Of a DNA stretch of 49,342 nt, positions 32,617-40,819 are shown piece by piece. Both the position numbers and the translations under genes were made by a program. Under the pieces are notes generated by a model, which was given only the letters and a program-made list of their open reading frames with translations, had not been told where the DNA came from and did no database searches. Origin of the DNA: Candidatus Zixiibacteriota bacterium (GTDB taxonomy: Bacteria > Electryoneota > B3-LCP); contig QZKQ01000043.1 in NCBI GenBank assembly GCA_003599535.1, forward strand, positions 1 through 49,342, given 5' to 3'. Within the stretch, counting starts at the first letter, position 1; every line of letters begins with the position of its first letter.

Positions 32617-33735
32617 ATGCTTTATCACCTGCTGTACCCGCTGCACGAGTACATTTCCTGGCTGAACCTGGTCCGGTACATCACCTTCCGGTCGGCCATG
32701 GCGGCGCTGACAGCTCTGTTGATCAGCTTCATCGTGGGGCCGCGGATCATCGCCTACCTGCGGCGCAAACAGGTCCAGGAGACCATCCGCACCGACGGCC
32801 CGCAGACGCACCAGGTCAAGGCCGGCACGCCCACCATGGGGGGGCTGATCATCCTCTGCGCGGTGATCGTGCCCACCCTGCTCTGGGCCCGGCTGGACAA
32901 CATCAACACCGGCCTGATCCTCCTGGCCACCGCCTGGATGGGTCTGGTGGGCTTCTACGATGACTACCTGAAGGTCATGAAGAAGAAGAAGAAGGGGCTG
33001 GTGGCGCGCTACAAGATGGCCGGGCAGATCGGCCTGGGGCTGGTCATCGGCGCGGTGCTGCTGCTGTGGCCGGAATCCTTAAGCACCAACTTCGCCCTGA
33101 ACATGACCGGCACCACGGTGCCCTTCTTCAAGAACCTGCTGCTGTACTTCAGCTGGCTCTATATCCCCATGATCATCGTGGTCATCACCGGCACCTCCAA
33201 CGGCGTCAACCTGACCGACGGGCTGGACGGGCTGGCCATCGGCATCTCCGGCATCGCCGCCACCGCCTTCGCGGTGATGGCTTACATCACCGGCCACGTG
33301 CTGTTTTCCGATTACCTGAACATCATCTACCTGGAAGGCGCGGGGGAATTGACGGTGTTCTGCGCGGCGCTGGCCGGGGCGTGCCTCGGTTTCCTGTGGT
33401 ATAACGCCCATCCCGCGCAGGTGTTCATGGGCGACACCGGCAGCCTGGCCATCGGCGGAGCACTGGGCACGGTGGCGGTGCTGATCAAGAAGGAGCTGCT
33501 GCTGGTCATCATCGGCGGGATGTTCGTGGCCGAATCGCTGTCGGTACTGCTGCAGGTGGGATACTTCAAGTACACCCGCAAGCGCTTCGGGGAAGGTCGG
33601 CGCCTGTTCCTCATGGCGCCGCTGCACCACCACTTCGAACTGAAGGGTTGGCCGGAATCCCAGGTGGTGATCCGCTTCTGGATTATCCAGATCCTGCTGG
33701 TGCTGATCTCGCTGACGACATTTAAGATCCGATGA
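32617..33735 (+). CDS. mraY: Phospho-MurNAc-pentapeptide transferase MraY
   Basis: This 372-residue inner-membrane enzyme with about ten membrane helices transfers phospho-MurNAc-pentapeptide to undecaprenyl phosphate, making lipid I. Motifs are KAGTPTMGGL near residue 68, FYDDYLK near 113 with the catalytic aspartates, GTSNGVNLTDGLDGLA near 198, FMGDTGSLAIGG near 271 and MAPLHHHFE near 333. Length and pattern are standard. It follows murF after 10 nt. A palindromic stretch separates it from murD. Confidence 0.97.
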   Translation: MLYHLLYPLHEYISWLNLVRYITFRSAMAALTALLISFIVGPRIIAYLRRKQVQETIRTDGPQTHQVKAGTPTMGGLIILCAVIVPTLLWARLDNINTGLILLATAWMGLVGFYDDYLKVMKKKKKGLVARYKMAGQIGLGLVIGAVLLLWPESLSTNFALNMTGTTVPFFKNLLLYFSWLYIPMIIVVITGTSNGVNLTDGLDGLAIGISGIAATAFAVMAYITGHVLFSDYLNIIYLEGAGELTVFCAALAGACLGFLWYNAHPAQVFMGDTGSLAIGGALGTVAVLIKKELLLVIIGGMFVAESLSVLLQVGYFKYTRKRFGEGRRLFLMAPLHHHFELKGWPESQVVIRFWIIQILLVLISLTTFKIR

Positions 33736-33750
33736 GCTGAACGCCTGAGA

Positions 33751-33770
33751 CACTCGAATAAATTCGGGTG
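33751..33770. repeat. Small palindrome CACTCGAA-TAAA-TTCGGGTG
   Basis: An 8-bp hairpin with one G-T pair lies 15 nt past the mraY stop. Its AATAAATT core resembles the AATGAATT core of the repeats at the murG-murC junction. Confidence 0.5.
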
Positions 33771-33787
33771 GAGAAGCGAATTTGCGG

Positions 33788-33876
33788 TTGCGTCAGGTCC
33801 TTGCCGCGAGATGTGGTTGTTCCTCGACAAGGATGATGATTTTTATGGTTTCGAAGCGCGGTGAGACCTGACGCAA
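33788..33876. repeat. Long inverted-repeat element between mraY and murD
   Basis: TTGCGTCAGGTC (33788-33799) and GACCTGACGCAA (33865-33876) are perfect 12-bp inverted ends. Inside, CCGCG (33804-33808) can pair with CGCGG (33857-33861). The element fills most of the gap and ends 20 nt before the murD ATG. Confidence 0.7.
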
Positions 33877-33896
33877 TCTAAAATACCTGTACTTCC

Positions 33897-35291
33897 ATGT
33901 CCCTGATAGACGACATCCTGTCCACCGATACGCCGAAACTGGCGGGCCTGAAGGTCACCGTGTTGGGGTTGGCGCGCAGCGGTCTGGCCGCCGCCGCCCT
34001 ACTCCAGGACCACGGGGCCGCCGTGTTCGGCAGCGATACGGGCAACAGCGAGGCCGTGCAAGCCGCTGCTCGGGATCTGGCCACCCGAGGCATCGGCGTC
34101 GAGACCGGCTTGCACGGCCCTCGCGCGATCCAGGCCGACCTGGTCGTGCGCAGCCCCGGGGTCCCGGCGGATAATCCCGTGCTGGCCGAAGCCTACCGCC
34201 TGGGCCTTCCGGTCGTATCGGAAATCGAATTGGCTTCCTGGTTCTGCCGCGCCCCCATCGTGGCGGTGACCGGGTCCAACGGCAAGACCACCACCACGGA
34301 ATGGCTGGGCGACCTGTTCCACCGGGCCGGGAAGGCCGCGGCCGTCTGCGGCAACGTGGGCCGGCCCTTCACCGCCGCGGTGCGGGATCTGCCGCCCGAC
34401 GGCGTGGCCGTGGTGGAAGTGTCCAGCTTCCAACTGGAGGACGTGCACCGCTTCTCCCCCCGCGTGGCGATCATCACCAATTTCTCGCCGGACCACCTGG
34501 ACCGCTACGCTTCCTATGCCGCCTACCTCGACGCCAAGTGCCGCATCTTCGAGAATCTGGAACCCGAGGCGGCGCTGGTGTACAACCGGGGCGACGGGGA
34601 GGTGGCGAGCCGGGCAATGAGCGGCCCGGGACGGCGGCTCTCCTTCGGGCAGGACCGGCCCGCGGGCGAGGGTATCGGCTTGGACGGGAACGCCATCGTC
34701 ATTCGCGACCACCGGGACGTGCGCCGGCTGCTGGACCGCGGGGAGTTGTCCCTGCCCGGCCCGCACAACCTGGAAAACGCCCTGGCCGCGGCCCTGGCTG
34801 CCGCCGACTTGGGGGTGGACGATGCGACCATCGCCGAATCGCTGCGTTCATTTCCCGGCGTGGCGCACCGGCTGGAGAAAGTGATCGAGGCCGGCGGCGT
34901 GCTGTGGATCAACGATTCCAAGGCCACCAACATCGCCTCGGGGCTGGTGGGGCTGGCCAGCTTCACCCGGCCGGTCATTCTGCTGGCGGGAGGCCGCGAC
35001 AAGGGCTCCGATTTCGCTTCTGTGGCGGCGCAAGTCCGCGGCCGCACCCGCACGGTGATCCTGTTCGGCGAGGCCGGAGCCAAGATGGAGCAGGCCTGGG
35101 GGCCGGTCTTCCCGGTGGAACAGGTAGACTGGCTGAAGCAGGCTGTCCCCCGCGCGGCGCAACTGGCCCGGCCCGGCGACGTGGTGCTGCTCTCCCCCAT
35201 GTGCGCCTCTTTCGACGAATTCCGCAACTACGAAGACCGCGGCGAACAATTCAAGCAATGGGTCCGTGATCATGTGGCATCTTCCTCCTAA
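33897..35291 (+). CDS. murD: UDP-MurNAc-L-Ala-D-Glu ligase MurD
   Basis: This 464-residue cytoplasmic Mur ligase adds D-glutamate to UDP-MurNAc-L-Ala. It shows an N-terminal Rossmann region (KVTVLGLARSGLAAAALLQDHGAAV split near residue 17), the P-loop VTGSNGKTTTTEWL near 124, VEVSSFQLE, TNFSPDHLDRY and NDSKATN near 338 followed by LLAGGRDKGSDF. Length is normal. No Shine-Dalgarno sequence precedes the ATG at 33897. The 3' end overlaps ftsW by about 26 nt. Confidence 0.96.
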   Translation: MSLIDDILSTDTPKLAGLKVTVLGLARSGLAAAALLQDHGAAVFGSDTGNSEAVQAAARDLATRGIGVETGLHGPRAIQADLVVRSPGVPADNPVLAEAYRLGLPVVSEIELASWFCRAPIVAVTGSNGKTTTTEWLGDLFHRAGKAAAVCGNVGRPFTAAVRDLPPDGVAVVEVSSFQLEDVHRFSPRVAIITNFSPDHLDRYASYAAYLDAKCRIFENLEPEAALVYNRGDGEVASRAMSGPGRRLSFGQDRPAGEGIGLDGNAIVIRDHRDVRRLLDRGELSLPGPHNLENALAAALAAADLGVDDATIAESLRSFPGVAHRLEKVIEAGGVLWINDSKATNIASGLVGLASFTRPVILLAGGRDKGSDFASVAAQVRGRTRTVILFGEAGAKMEQAWGPVFPVEQVDWLKQAVPRAAQLARPGDVVLLSPMCASFDEFRNYEDRGEQFKQWVRDHVASSS

Positions 35292-36414
35292 CGCCCGCCT
35301 GCTGGACCTGGACAGCATGGAGTCGCCGTCGCGGCACGGCGACCGGCTGTTCCTCATCGCTCTGGCGGGCCTGTGCGCCGTCGGACTGCTGATGGTCTAC
35401 AGCGCCTCCTTCTACAAGGGATTCGAGACCTTCCGCGATCCCTTCCACTACCTGAAGGATCATGCCGTACGCCTGGGGATGGGGCTGGCCCTGTTCTGGG
35501 CGGCCTACCGCTTCGACTACCACCACCTGCGGCGGGTCAGCCGCTGGATCCTGGTGTTGTGCCTGCTGCTGCTGATCGCCGTGCTGGTAGTCAGTCCCCG
35601 GCCGCACCGCTGGTTGAACCTGTTCGGCGTGACCGTGCAGCCGTCGGAATTGGTGCGCATGGGGCTGGTGATTTACCTGGCGGATTGGTGTTCGCGCCAT
35701 GCCAACCGCCTGCGCGAGCAGTGGGGCACGTACCTGTTCGCCCTGGGCGTCATCGCCGCGCCGGTGGGCCTGGTGGTGCTGGAACCGAGCTTTTCGGCGG
35801 CGGCCATGATCGCCATCGCCGGCGGCTTCGTGCTGTTCTTCGCCGGAGCCCGCCTGAAGCACCTGGCCCTGACCGTGTTGCCTGCGCTGCCCATGGGACT
35901 GATCGTCGCCCTCATGGAACCCTACCGCATGCGCCGCATCTTCTCGTTCTTCAATCCCACCGCCGATCCCCAGGGGATGGGCTACCAGTCCAACCAGTCC
36001 CTGATCGCCGTGGGCAGCGGCAAGCTGTTCGGCGTAGGGATGGGCATGAGCGGCCAGAAGAACGACTTCCTGCCCGAAGCGCACTGCGACTTCATCTTTT
36101 CCATCCTGTGCGAGGAGAAGGGATTCGCCGGGGCCATGGTAGTCCTGGCGCTGTTCGCCCTGTTCGCCTGGCGGGGGTTCAAAATCGCCCTGAAGGCGCC
36201 CGACCCCTTCGGCTTCCTCCTGGCCGGCGGCCTGACCTGGTCCATCGTATTGTTCATCCTGATGAATATCTCCGTGTCTCTGGGCCTGGTGCCGGTGACG
36301 GGGCTGCCGCTGCCCTTCGTTTCCTACGGAGGCAGCGCCCTGATCGCCAACCTGGGAGCCTGCGGCATCATCATGAATATCTCCCGGCACGCGCAGTCCC
36401 CGGAGGCGGTCTGA
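35266..36414 (+). CDS. ftsW: Septal peptidoglycan glycosyltransferase FtsW (SEDS)
   Basis: This 382-residue SEDS-family membrane protein has about ten helices. Signatures are LLMVYSASFYKGFE near residue 43, RWLNLFGVTVQPSELVRMGLVIYLADW near 112 (seen in two parts), FSFFNPTADPQGMGYQSNQSLIAVGSGKLFGVGMG near 226 and LPFVSYGGSALIANL near the end. It polymerises lipid II glycan strands at the septum with FtsI. The GTG at 35266 or the ATG two codons later can be the start; both overlap murD. The stop overlaps murG (TGATG). Confidence 0.95.
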   Translation: MIMWHLPPNARLLDLDSMESPSRHGDRLFLIALAGLCAVGLLMVYSASFYKGFETFRDPFHYLKDHAVRLGMGLALFWAAYRFDYHHLRRVSRWILVLCLLLLIAVLVVSPRPHRWLNLFGVTVQPSELVRMGLVIYLADWCSRHANRLREQWGTYLFALGVIAAPVGLVVLEPSFSAAAMIAIAGGFVLFFAGARLKHLALTVLPALPMGLIVALMEPYRMRRIFSFFNPTADPQGMGYQSNQSLIAVGSGKLFGVGMGMSGQKNDFLPEAHCDFIFSILCEEKGFAGAMVVLALFALFAWRGFKIALKAPDPFGFLLAGGLTWSIVLFILMNISVSLGLVPVTGLPLPFVSYGGSALIANLGACGIIMNISRHAQSPEAV

Positions 36415-37499
36415 TGCCCGTCCGGGTTATGATCGCCGGGGGGGGCACGGGAGGGCACCTCTTCCCCGCCCTGGCGGTGGCCCAGGAGCTGCGGCGGCGT
36501 GGCGCGGAAGTGATCTTTGTCGGCACCCGGGGGGGGGTTGAAGCACGGATCGTGCCGCAGCATGACTTCCCCCTGGAATTCATCTCGGTGGCCGGCTTCA
36601 AGCGGGGACGCGTGCTGGCCAACCTGGCGCTGCCGGTCAAGGTGCTGCGTTCGCTGTGGGAATCGCGGCGGCTGGTGCGGCGGTTCCGGCCCGATGCGGC
36701 GCTGGGCACCGGGGGCTACGTCAGCGGCCCGGCCCTGCTGATGGCCCACCGCGCCGGAGTGCCGGTCATCCTGCAGGAACAGAACAGCTACCCCGGCGTC
36801 ACCACGCGGATGCTGGCGCGCTTCGCCCGCAAGGTGTTTCTGAATTTCGAGGAGGCGGCGCGCTTTTTCCCCTCCAGGACCCCATGGCAAACCGTGGGCA
36901 ACCCGGTTCGGACCGGATTCGCCGCCGTGGATAGGACCCAGGCGGTGCGCCGGTGGGAACTGAACCCGGCTCTCCCCACCCTGCTGGTGTTTGGGGGATC
37001 CCAAGGGGCGGCCAGCCTGAACCGGGCGGTGGGCGAAGTTCTGGGGGAACTGGGCGCGGTCTGCAACCTGATCTGGAGCCGCGGGCCCAAGGCCACCGCT
37101 GAAGTATCCGGCTGGACCGGCCCGGGGGCGCTGGCGGTGCGGCCCTTCATTGACGATATGCCGTCGGCCTACGCGGCGGCGGACCTGGGGGTCTGCCGTA
37201 GCGGAGCCATGACGCTGTCGGAGCTGCAGGCGGCGGGGCTGCCGGCCCTCCTGGTGCCCTTCCCCTTCGCCGCCGCCGACCACCAGAGGTACAACGCCCT
37301 CGCCTACGCCCGGTCCGGCGGTGCGGTGGTGGTCGAGGACAAAGAATTCAACGGGCGGCGGCTGCTGGACGAGGTCCGCCGGCTGTTGGGCGATCCCCAG
37401 GCGCTGCGGGAGATGCGCGAGGCCCTGGCCCGCCTCCCCCGGCTGGAGGCGGACCGGATCATCGCGGACGAGGTGCTGAGGCTGGCGGCACCGGAATGA
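36414..37499 (+). CDS. murG: UDP-GlcNAc:lipid I GlcNAc transferase MurG
   Basis: This 361-residue GT28 glycosyltransferase attaches GlcNAc to lipid I on the inner face of the membrane, giving lipid II. Motifs are IAGGGTGGHLFPALAVAQEL near residue 7, GTGGYVSGPALLMAH near 97, ILQEQNSYPGVTTR, FGGSQGAASLN near 191, CRSGAMTLSELQAAGLPALL near 260 and PFPFAAADHQ. The ATG at 36414 overlaps the ftsW stop. The stop codon lies inside the left arm of a palindromic element (37488-37509). Confidence 0.96.
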   Translation: MPVRVMIAGGGTGGHLFPALAVAQELRRRGAEVIFVGTRGGVEARIVPQHDFPLEFISVAGFKRGRVLANLALPVKVLRSLWESRRLVRRFRPDAALGTGGYVSGPALLMAHRAGVPVILQEQNSYPGVTTRMLARFARKVFLNFEEAARFFPSRTPWQTVGNPVRTGFAAVDRTQAVRRWELNPALPTLLVFGGSQGAASLNRAVGEVLGELGAVCNLIWSRGPKATAEVSGWTGPGALAVRPFIDDMPSAYAAADLGVCRSGAMTLSELQAAGLPALLVPFPFAAADHQRYNALAYARSGGAVVVEDKEFNGRRLLDEVRRLLGDPQALREMREALARLPRLEADRIIADEVLRLAAPE

Positions 37500-37594
37500 A
37501 TTCCGGTGCTCGTCAACATCAAATCGTTGAAACGATTCAGCCTCATTGACTTCAGTCAATTGGTTTTAGCAAGCACCGGAATTCATTCCGGTGC
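37488..37594. repeat. Three-stem palindromic element at the murG-murC junction
   Basis: Two 22-nt arms (37488-37509 and 37573-37594) are exact reverse complements, and each is itself nearly palindromic. Between them are two small perfect hairpins: AATCGTT-GA-AACGATT (37522-37537) and ATTGACT-TC-AGTCAAT (37545-37560). The whole can fold as a three-way cruciform. The left arm includes the last codons and TGA of murG. Confidence 0.8.
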
Positions 37595-37657
37595 AAAACC
37601 GGGATATTCCATACCCTTTGCTATCCACCCTTCACCCGTGAAAAAACACCATCCCTC

Positions 37658-39037
37658 ATGCTCTTCTTCGGCCTGAAACACCTGCATTTCGTCGGCATCG
37701 GCGGTATCGGCATGTCCGGCATCGCGGAAGTGCTCCTGAACCAGGGCTTCCACGTCACCGGGTCCGACCAGGCGGATTCCGACCTCATCTCCCACCTGCG
37801 CAGCCTGGGGGCGGACATCGCCATCGGGCACCGGCCCGAGAACGTGGCCGGAGCCCAGGTGGTGGTTTACTCCTCGGCCGTCAAGCCCGACAACGTGGAG
37901 CTGGCCGAAGCCCGCGCCCGCAACCTGCCCGCCATCCCCCGGGCGGAGATGCTGGGCGAGCTGATGCGCATGAAATACGGCATCGCCGTGGCCGGCACCC
38001 ACGGCAAGACCACCACCACCTCCATGATCGGCGCCATCATGACCCGGGCCGAGATGGACCCCACCATCATCGTGGGCGGGCGGGTGAAGTCGCTGGCCAC
38101 CAACGCCCGGTTGGGGTCGGGCGAGTTCCTGGTGGCCGAAGCCGACGAATTCGACCGCTCCTTCCTGCGCCTGACTCCGGCCATCGCCGTCATCACCACC
38201 CTGGAAACCGAACACCTGGATTGCTATAAAGACTTAGACGAGATCAAGCGCGCCTTCCTGCAGTTCGCTGATCACGTGCCTTTCTACGGATCGGTGGTGG
38301 CCTGCGCCGACGAGCCCGGGGTGGCCGAGCTGATCCCCCGGTTCCACCGCAACGTTGTCACCTACGGCCTGTCCGAAGGGGTGCAGGTGCGGGCCTTCGA
38401 TCCTCGCTTTTTCGCCACCCAATCGCATTTCCGGGTGAGCGTACGGGGGCAGGACCGCGGCCCGGTCACCCTGCACCTGCCCGGTCTGCACAACGTGAAG
38501 AACGCGCTGGCGGCCATCGGGGTGGCCGAAGAGCTGCACATCGGCTTCGAGGCCATACGCGAGGGGCTGGCCGGCTTCCATGGGGTGGAGCGGCGCTTCG
38601 AAATTCAGGGCGAAGCCGGGGACATCATGGTGGTGGACGACTACGCCCATCATCCCACCGAGATCAAGGCCACCCTGGCGGCGGCCCGGCAGGGGTGGGA
38701 CCGGCGCCTGATCGCCGTCTTCCAGCCGCACCTCTACACCCGCACCCGCGACTTCGCTGCCGACTTCGGCACCAGCTTCGGCGACGCCGACGTGCTGCTG
38801 GTCACCGGTATTTACGGGGCGCGGGAACTGCCCATCGAAGGGGTCAGCGGCGAACTGGTGGTCGCTTCGGCGCGGGCGGCCGGGCACCCGGAAGTCCACT
38901 ACGTGCCCGATAAAACCGCCCTGAAGGACAATATCCTGAAGCTCGTGCGGCCGGGGGACATGGTCATTACCCTGGGGGCGGGAGACATCTGGAAGGTCGC
39001 GCGCGACCTGTTCGCGGCGCTGGAGGGGGAGCATTAG
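37658..39037 (+). CDS. murC: UDP-MurNAc-L-alanine ligase MurC
   Basis: This 459-residue Mur ligase joins L-alanine to UDP-MurNAc, the first peptide step. Motifs are HFVGIGGIGMSGIAEVLLNQ near residue 10, YSSAVKPDN, the P-loop VAGTHGKTTTTSMIG near 112, EADEFDRSFL, VDDYAHHPTEIKATLAA near 326 and FQPHLYTRT. Length is typical. No good ribosome site is seen before the ATG at 37658, which stands 158 nt past murG. The stop codon TAG is directly followed by the murB ATG. Confidence 0.96.
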   Translation: MLFFGLKHLHFVGIGGIGMSGIAEVLLNQGFHVTGSDQADSDLISHLRSLGADIAIGHRPENVAGAQVVVYSSAVKPDNVELAEARARNLPAIPRAEMLGELMRMKYGIAVAGTHGKTTTTSMIGAIMTRAEMDPTIIVGGRVKSLATNARLGSGEFLVAEADEFDRSFLRLTPAIAVITTLETEHLDCYKDLDEIKRAFLQFADHVPFYGSVVACADEPGVAELIPRFHRNVVTYGLSEGVQVRAFDPRFFATQSHFRVSVRGQDRGPVTLHLPGLHNVKNALAAIGVAEELHIGFEAIREGLAGFHGVERRFEIQGEAGDIMVVDDYAHHPTEIKATLAAARQGWDRRLIAVFQPHLYTRTRDFAADFGTSFGDADVLLVTGIYGARELPIEGVSGELVVASARAAGHPEVHYVPDKTALKDNILKLVRPGDMVITLGAGDIWKVARDLFAALEGEH

Positions 39038-39961
39038 ATGGCGCGCCCCACGGATATCCGCGAAAACGTCCCCCTGGCGCCCTTTACCACCTATCGGATC
39101 GGCGGCCCGGCGCGCTACTACGCCCGGCCGGCCACCCGGGAGGCGCTGGCGGACCTGCTGGTCTGGGCGCACCGGGAAGATATTCCGGGGTTCATTCTCG
39201 GGGCAGGCAGCAACCTGCTGGTATCCGACCGCGGCTACCCCGGCCTGGTGATCCACCTGCAAGGATTTCTGGGTGAAATGGGCGAGCCGTCAGCGGAAGG
39301 GATCTGGGAAGTGGGCGCGGGGACCGGCCTTTTCCCCTGGGTGCGGCGCACCGCGCGGCGCGGCTGGGCCGGCGTCGAAGCGCTGATCGGCATCCCCGGC
39401 ACCCTGGGAGGGGCGTTGCGCATGAATGCCGGAGCCTTCAACCAGGAAATCAGCCAGGTGCTGGAGCGCGTCGAGCTGATCCGCACCGGCGGACGGTACG
39501 CCACTCCGGAGCCGCAGATCATCCAGATCCAGGCCGCCGAGGCGGGATTCGCCTACCGCAAGGCGCCGGGCCTGGAAGGCACCGTGATCCTGTCGGCCCG
39601 CTTCCGGCTGCAGCCCGGAGACCCGGAGAAGCTGATGCGGCAGGTGCGCGAGGTGGTGGCCCTGCGCCGCAATCGCCAGCCGCTGCAATGGCCTTCCTGC
39701 GGGTCGGTGTTCAAGCGTCCACCGAACGATTTCGCCGGCCGGCTGATCGAGGCCGCCGGCTTTAAAGGCTTTCAACTGGGCGGTGCGCAGGTGTCGCCCA
39801 GGCACGCCGGGTTCATCCTCAACACCGGAGGGGCCACGGCAGCCGACGTGCTGAATCTGATCAAGCGCATCATCCAGACAGTGCGCGACAATTCCGGGGT
39901 GACCCTGGAACGGGAAGTAATCCTGGTGGGCTTCGACGATGATGAACTGGCGGGAACGTAA
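39038..39961 (+). CDS. murB: UDP-N-acetylenolpyruvoylglucosamine reductase MurB
   Basis: This 307-residue FAD enzyme reduces UDP-GlcNAc-enolpyruvate to UDP-MurNAc with NADPH. Motifs are PLAPFTTYRIGGPARYY near residue 9, FILGAGSNLLVSDRGYPG near 53, GIPGTLGGALRMNAGAF near 119 and CGSVFKRPPNDFAGRLIEAAG near 226, which includes the catalytic Ser and Lys. The length matches the type II (short) group. It abuts murC and overlaps ftsQ by 23 nt. Confidence 0.95.
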   Translation: MARPTDIRENVPLAPFTTYRIGGPARYYARPATREALADLLVWAHREDIPGFILGAGSNLLVSDRGYPGLVIHLQGFLGEMGEPSAEGIWEVGAGTGLFPWVRRTARRGWAGVEALIGIPGTLGGALRMNAGAFNQEISQVLERVELIRTGGRYATPEPQIIQIQAAEAGFAYRKAPGLEGTVILSARFRLQPGDPEKLMRQVREVVALRRNRQPLQWPSCGSVFKRPPNDFAGRLIEAAGFKGFQLGGAQVSPRHAGFILNTGGATAADVLNLIKRIIQTVRDNSGVTLEREVILVGFDDDELAGT

Positions 39962-40811
39962 AAGCCGCAAACCGCGGGCGGTGCGCCGGACCCGGACCCG
40001 GCCGCGAGGCCGGAGCCGGGGCGTGGTGCGGATCATCCTCCTGGTCCTCCTGGCCGGCGCGGCGGGGACCGGCTTCTACTTCCGGGAAACAATCCGGGAC
40101 TACGTCTGCACCAGCTCCTACCTGGCCATCACGCGGATCACCTTCACCGGCCTGGCCGGGGTGCGCGAGGCGGAACTGCGCGACCTGCTGGGGCCGGTCG
40201 GCGGCACCAACCTGATGGCTCTGGACGCGGTGGCCGCGCAGGCCCGGCTGGAATCCCACCCCTGGGTGGCCCGGGCGCGCCTGCACCGCCACCTGCCCGG
40301 GCGGCTGCGCGTCGAGATCACCGAACGGCGGCCGGTGGCGCTGCTGTCGCACGGCAGCCTGTGGGCGCTGGACGCCTCCGCCGTGGCCCTGCCGGTAGAT
40401 CCGCAGCGGGGCATGCTGGACCTGCCCCTGGTGCACCTGGACCTGGAGCGCAACCCGGAGCCGGGCCTCGCGCTGCCGGGGGAGCGCCTGACCTCTCTGC
40501 TGCCGGGCCTGGAAGCGCTACGCCGGCGCCTGCCGCACCTCTGGAGCGCCATATCGGAAGTATCCTGGGACAGCCTGGGGCAGTTGGAAATGGTGGCGCT
40601 GAACCACCCTGCCCGGGTACTGGTGGGGAAGGAAGCCACCTGGAAGCAGATGCGCAACCTCTACACCTTCATCGTCTACCAGGGGCGGCGCAGCGGAACC
40701 GAGGACGTCGAATTCGTGGATTTGCGGTTTCCGGGGCAGGTGGTGGTCCGCCGCGCCCCGGCTCAAGAGGATTCCACCGGGCGCCCGGAAGCGGCGCTGC
40801 GGAGCCTGTGA
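39939..40811 (+). CDS. ftsQ: Cell-division protein FtsQ
   Basis: This 290-residue bitopic protein has an Arg-rich cytoplasmic N-terminus (RERKSRKPRAVRRTRTRPRG), one membrane segment (residues of about 31-49, IILLVLLAGAAGTGFYF) and a POTRA domain (ITRITFTGLAGVREAELRDL ... LESHPWVARARLHRHLPGRL). The beta domain and WDSLGQLEMV follow, ending with EFVDLRFPGQVVV as in FtsQ. It recruits FtsL/B and controls septal synthesis. The start lies in the 3' end of murB. The ftsA ATG lies 8 nt past its stop. Confidence 0.93.
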   Translation: MMNWRERKSRKPRAVRRTRTRPRGRSRGVVRIILLVLLAGAAGTGFYFRETIRDYVCTSSYLAITRITFTGLAGVREAELRDLLGPVGGTNLMALDAVAAQARLESHPWVARARLHRHLPGRLRVEITERRPVALLSHGSLWALDASAVALPVDPQRGMLDLPLVHLDLERNPEPGLALPGERLTSLLPGLEALRRRLPHLWSAISEVSWDSLGQLEMVALNHPARVLVGKEATWKQMRNLYTFIVYQGRRSGTEDVEFVDLRFPGQVVVRRAPAQEDSTGRPEAALRSL

Positions 40812-40819
40812 GGCGGAAT

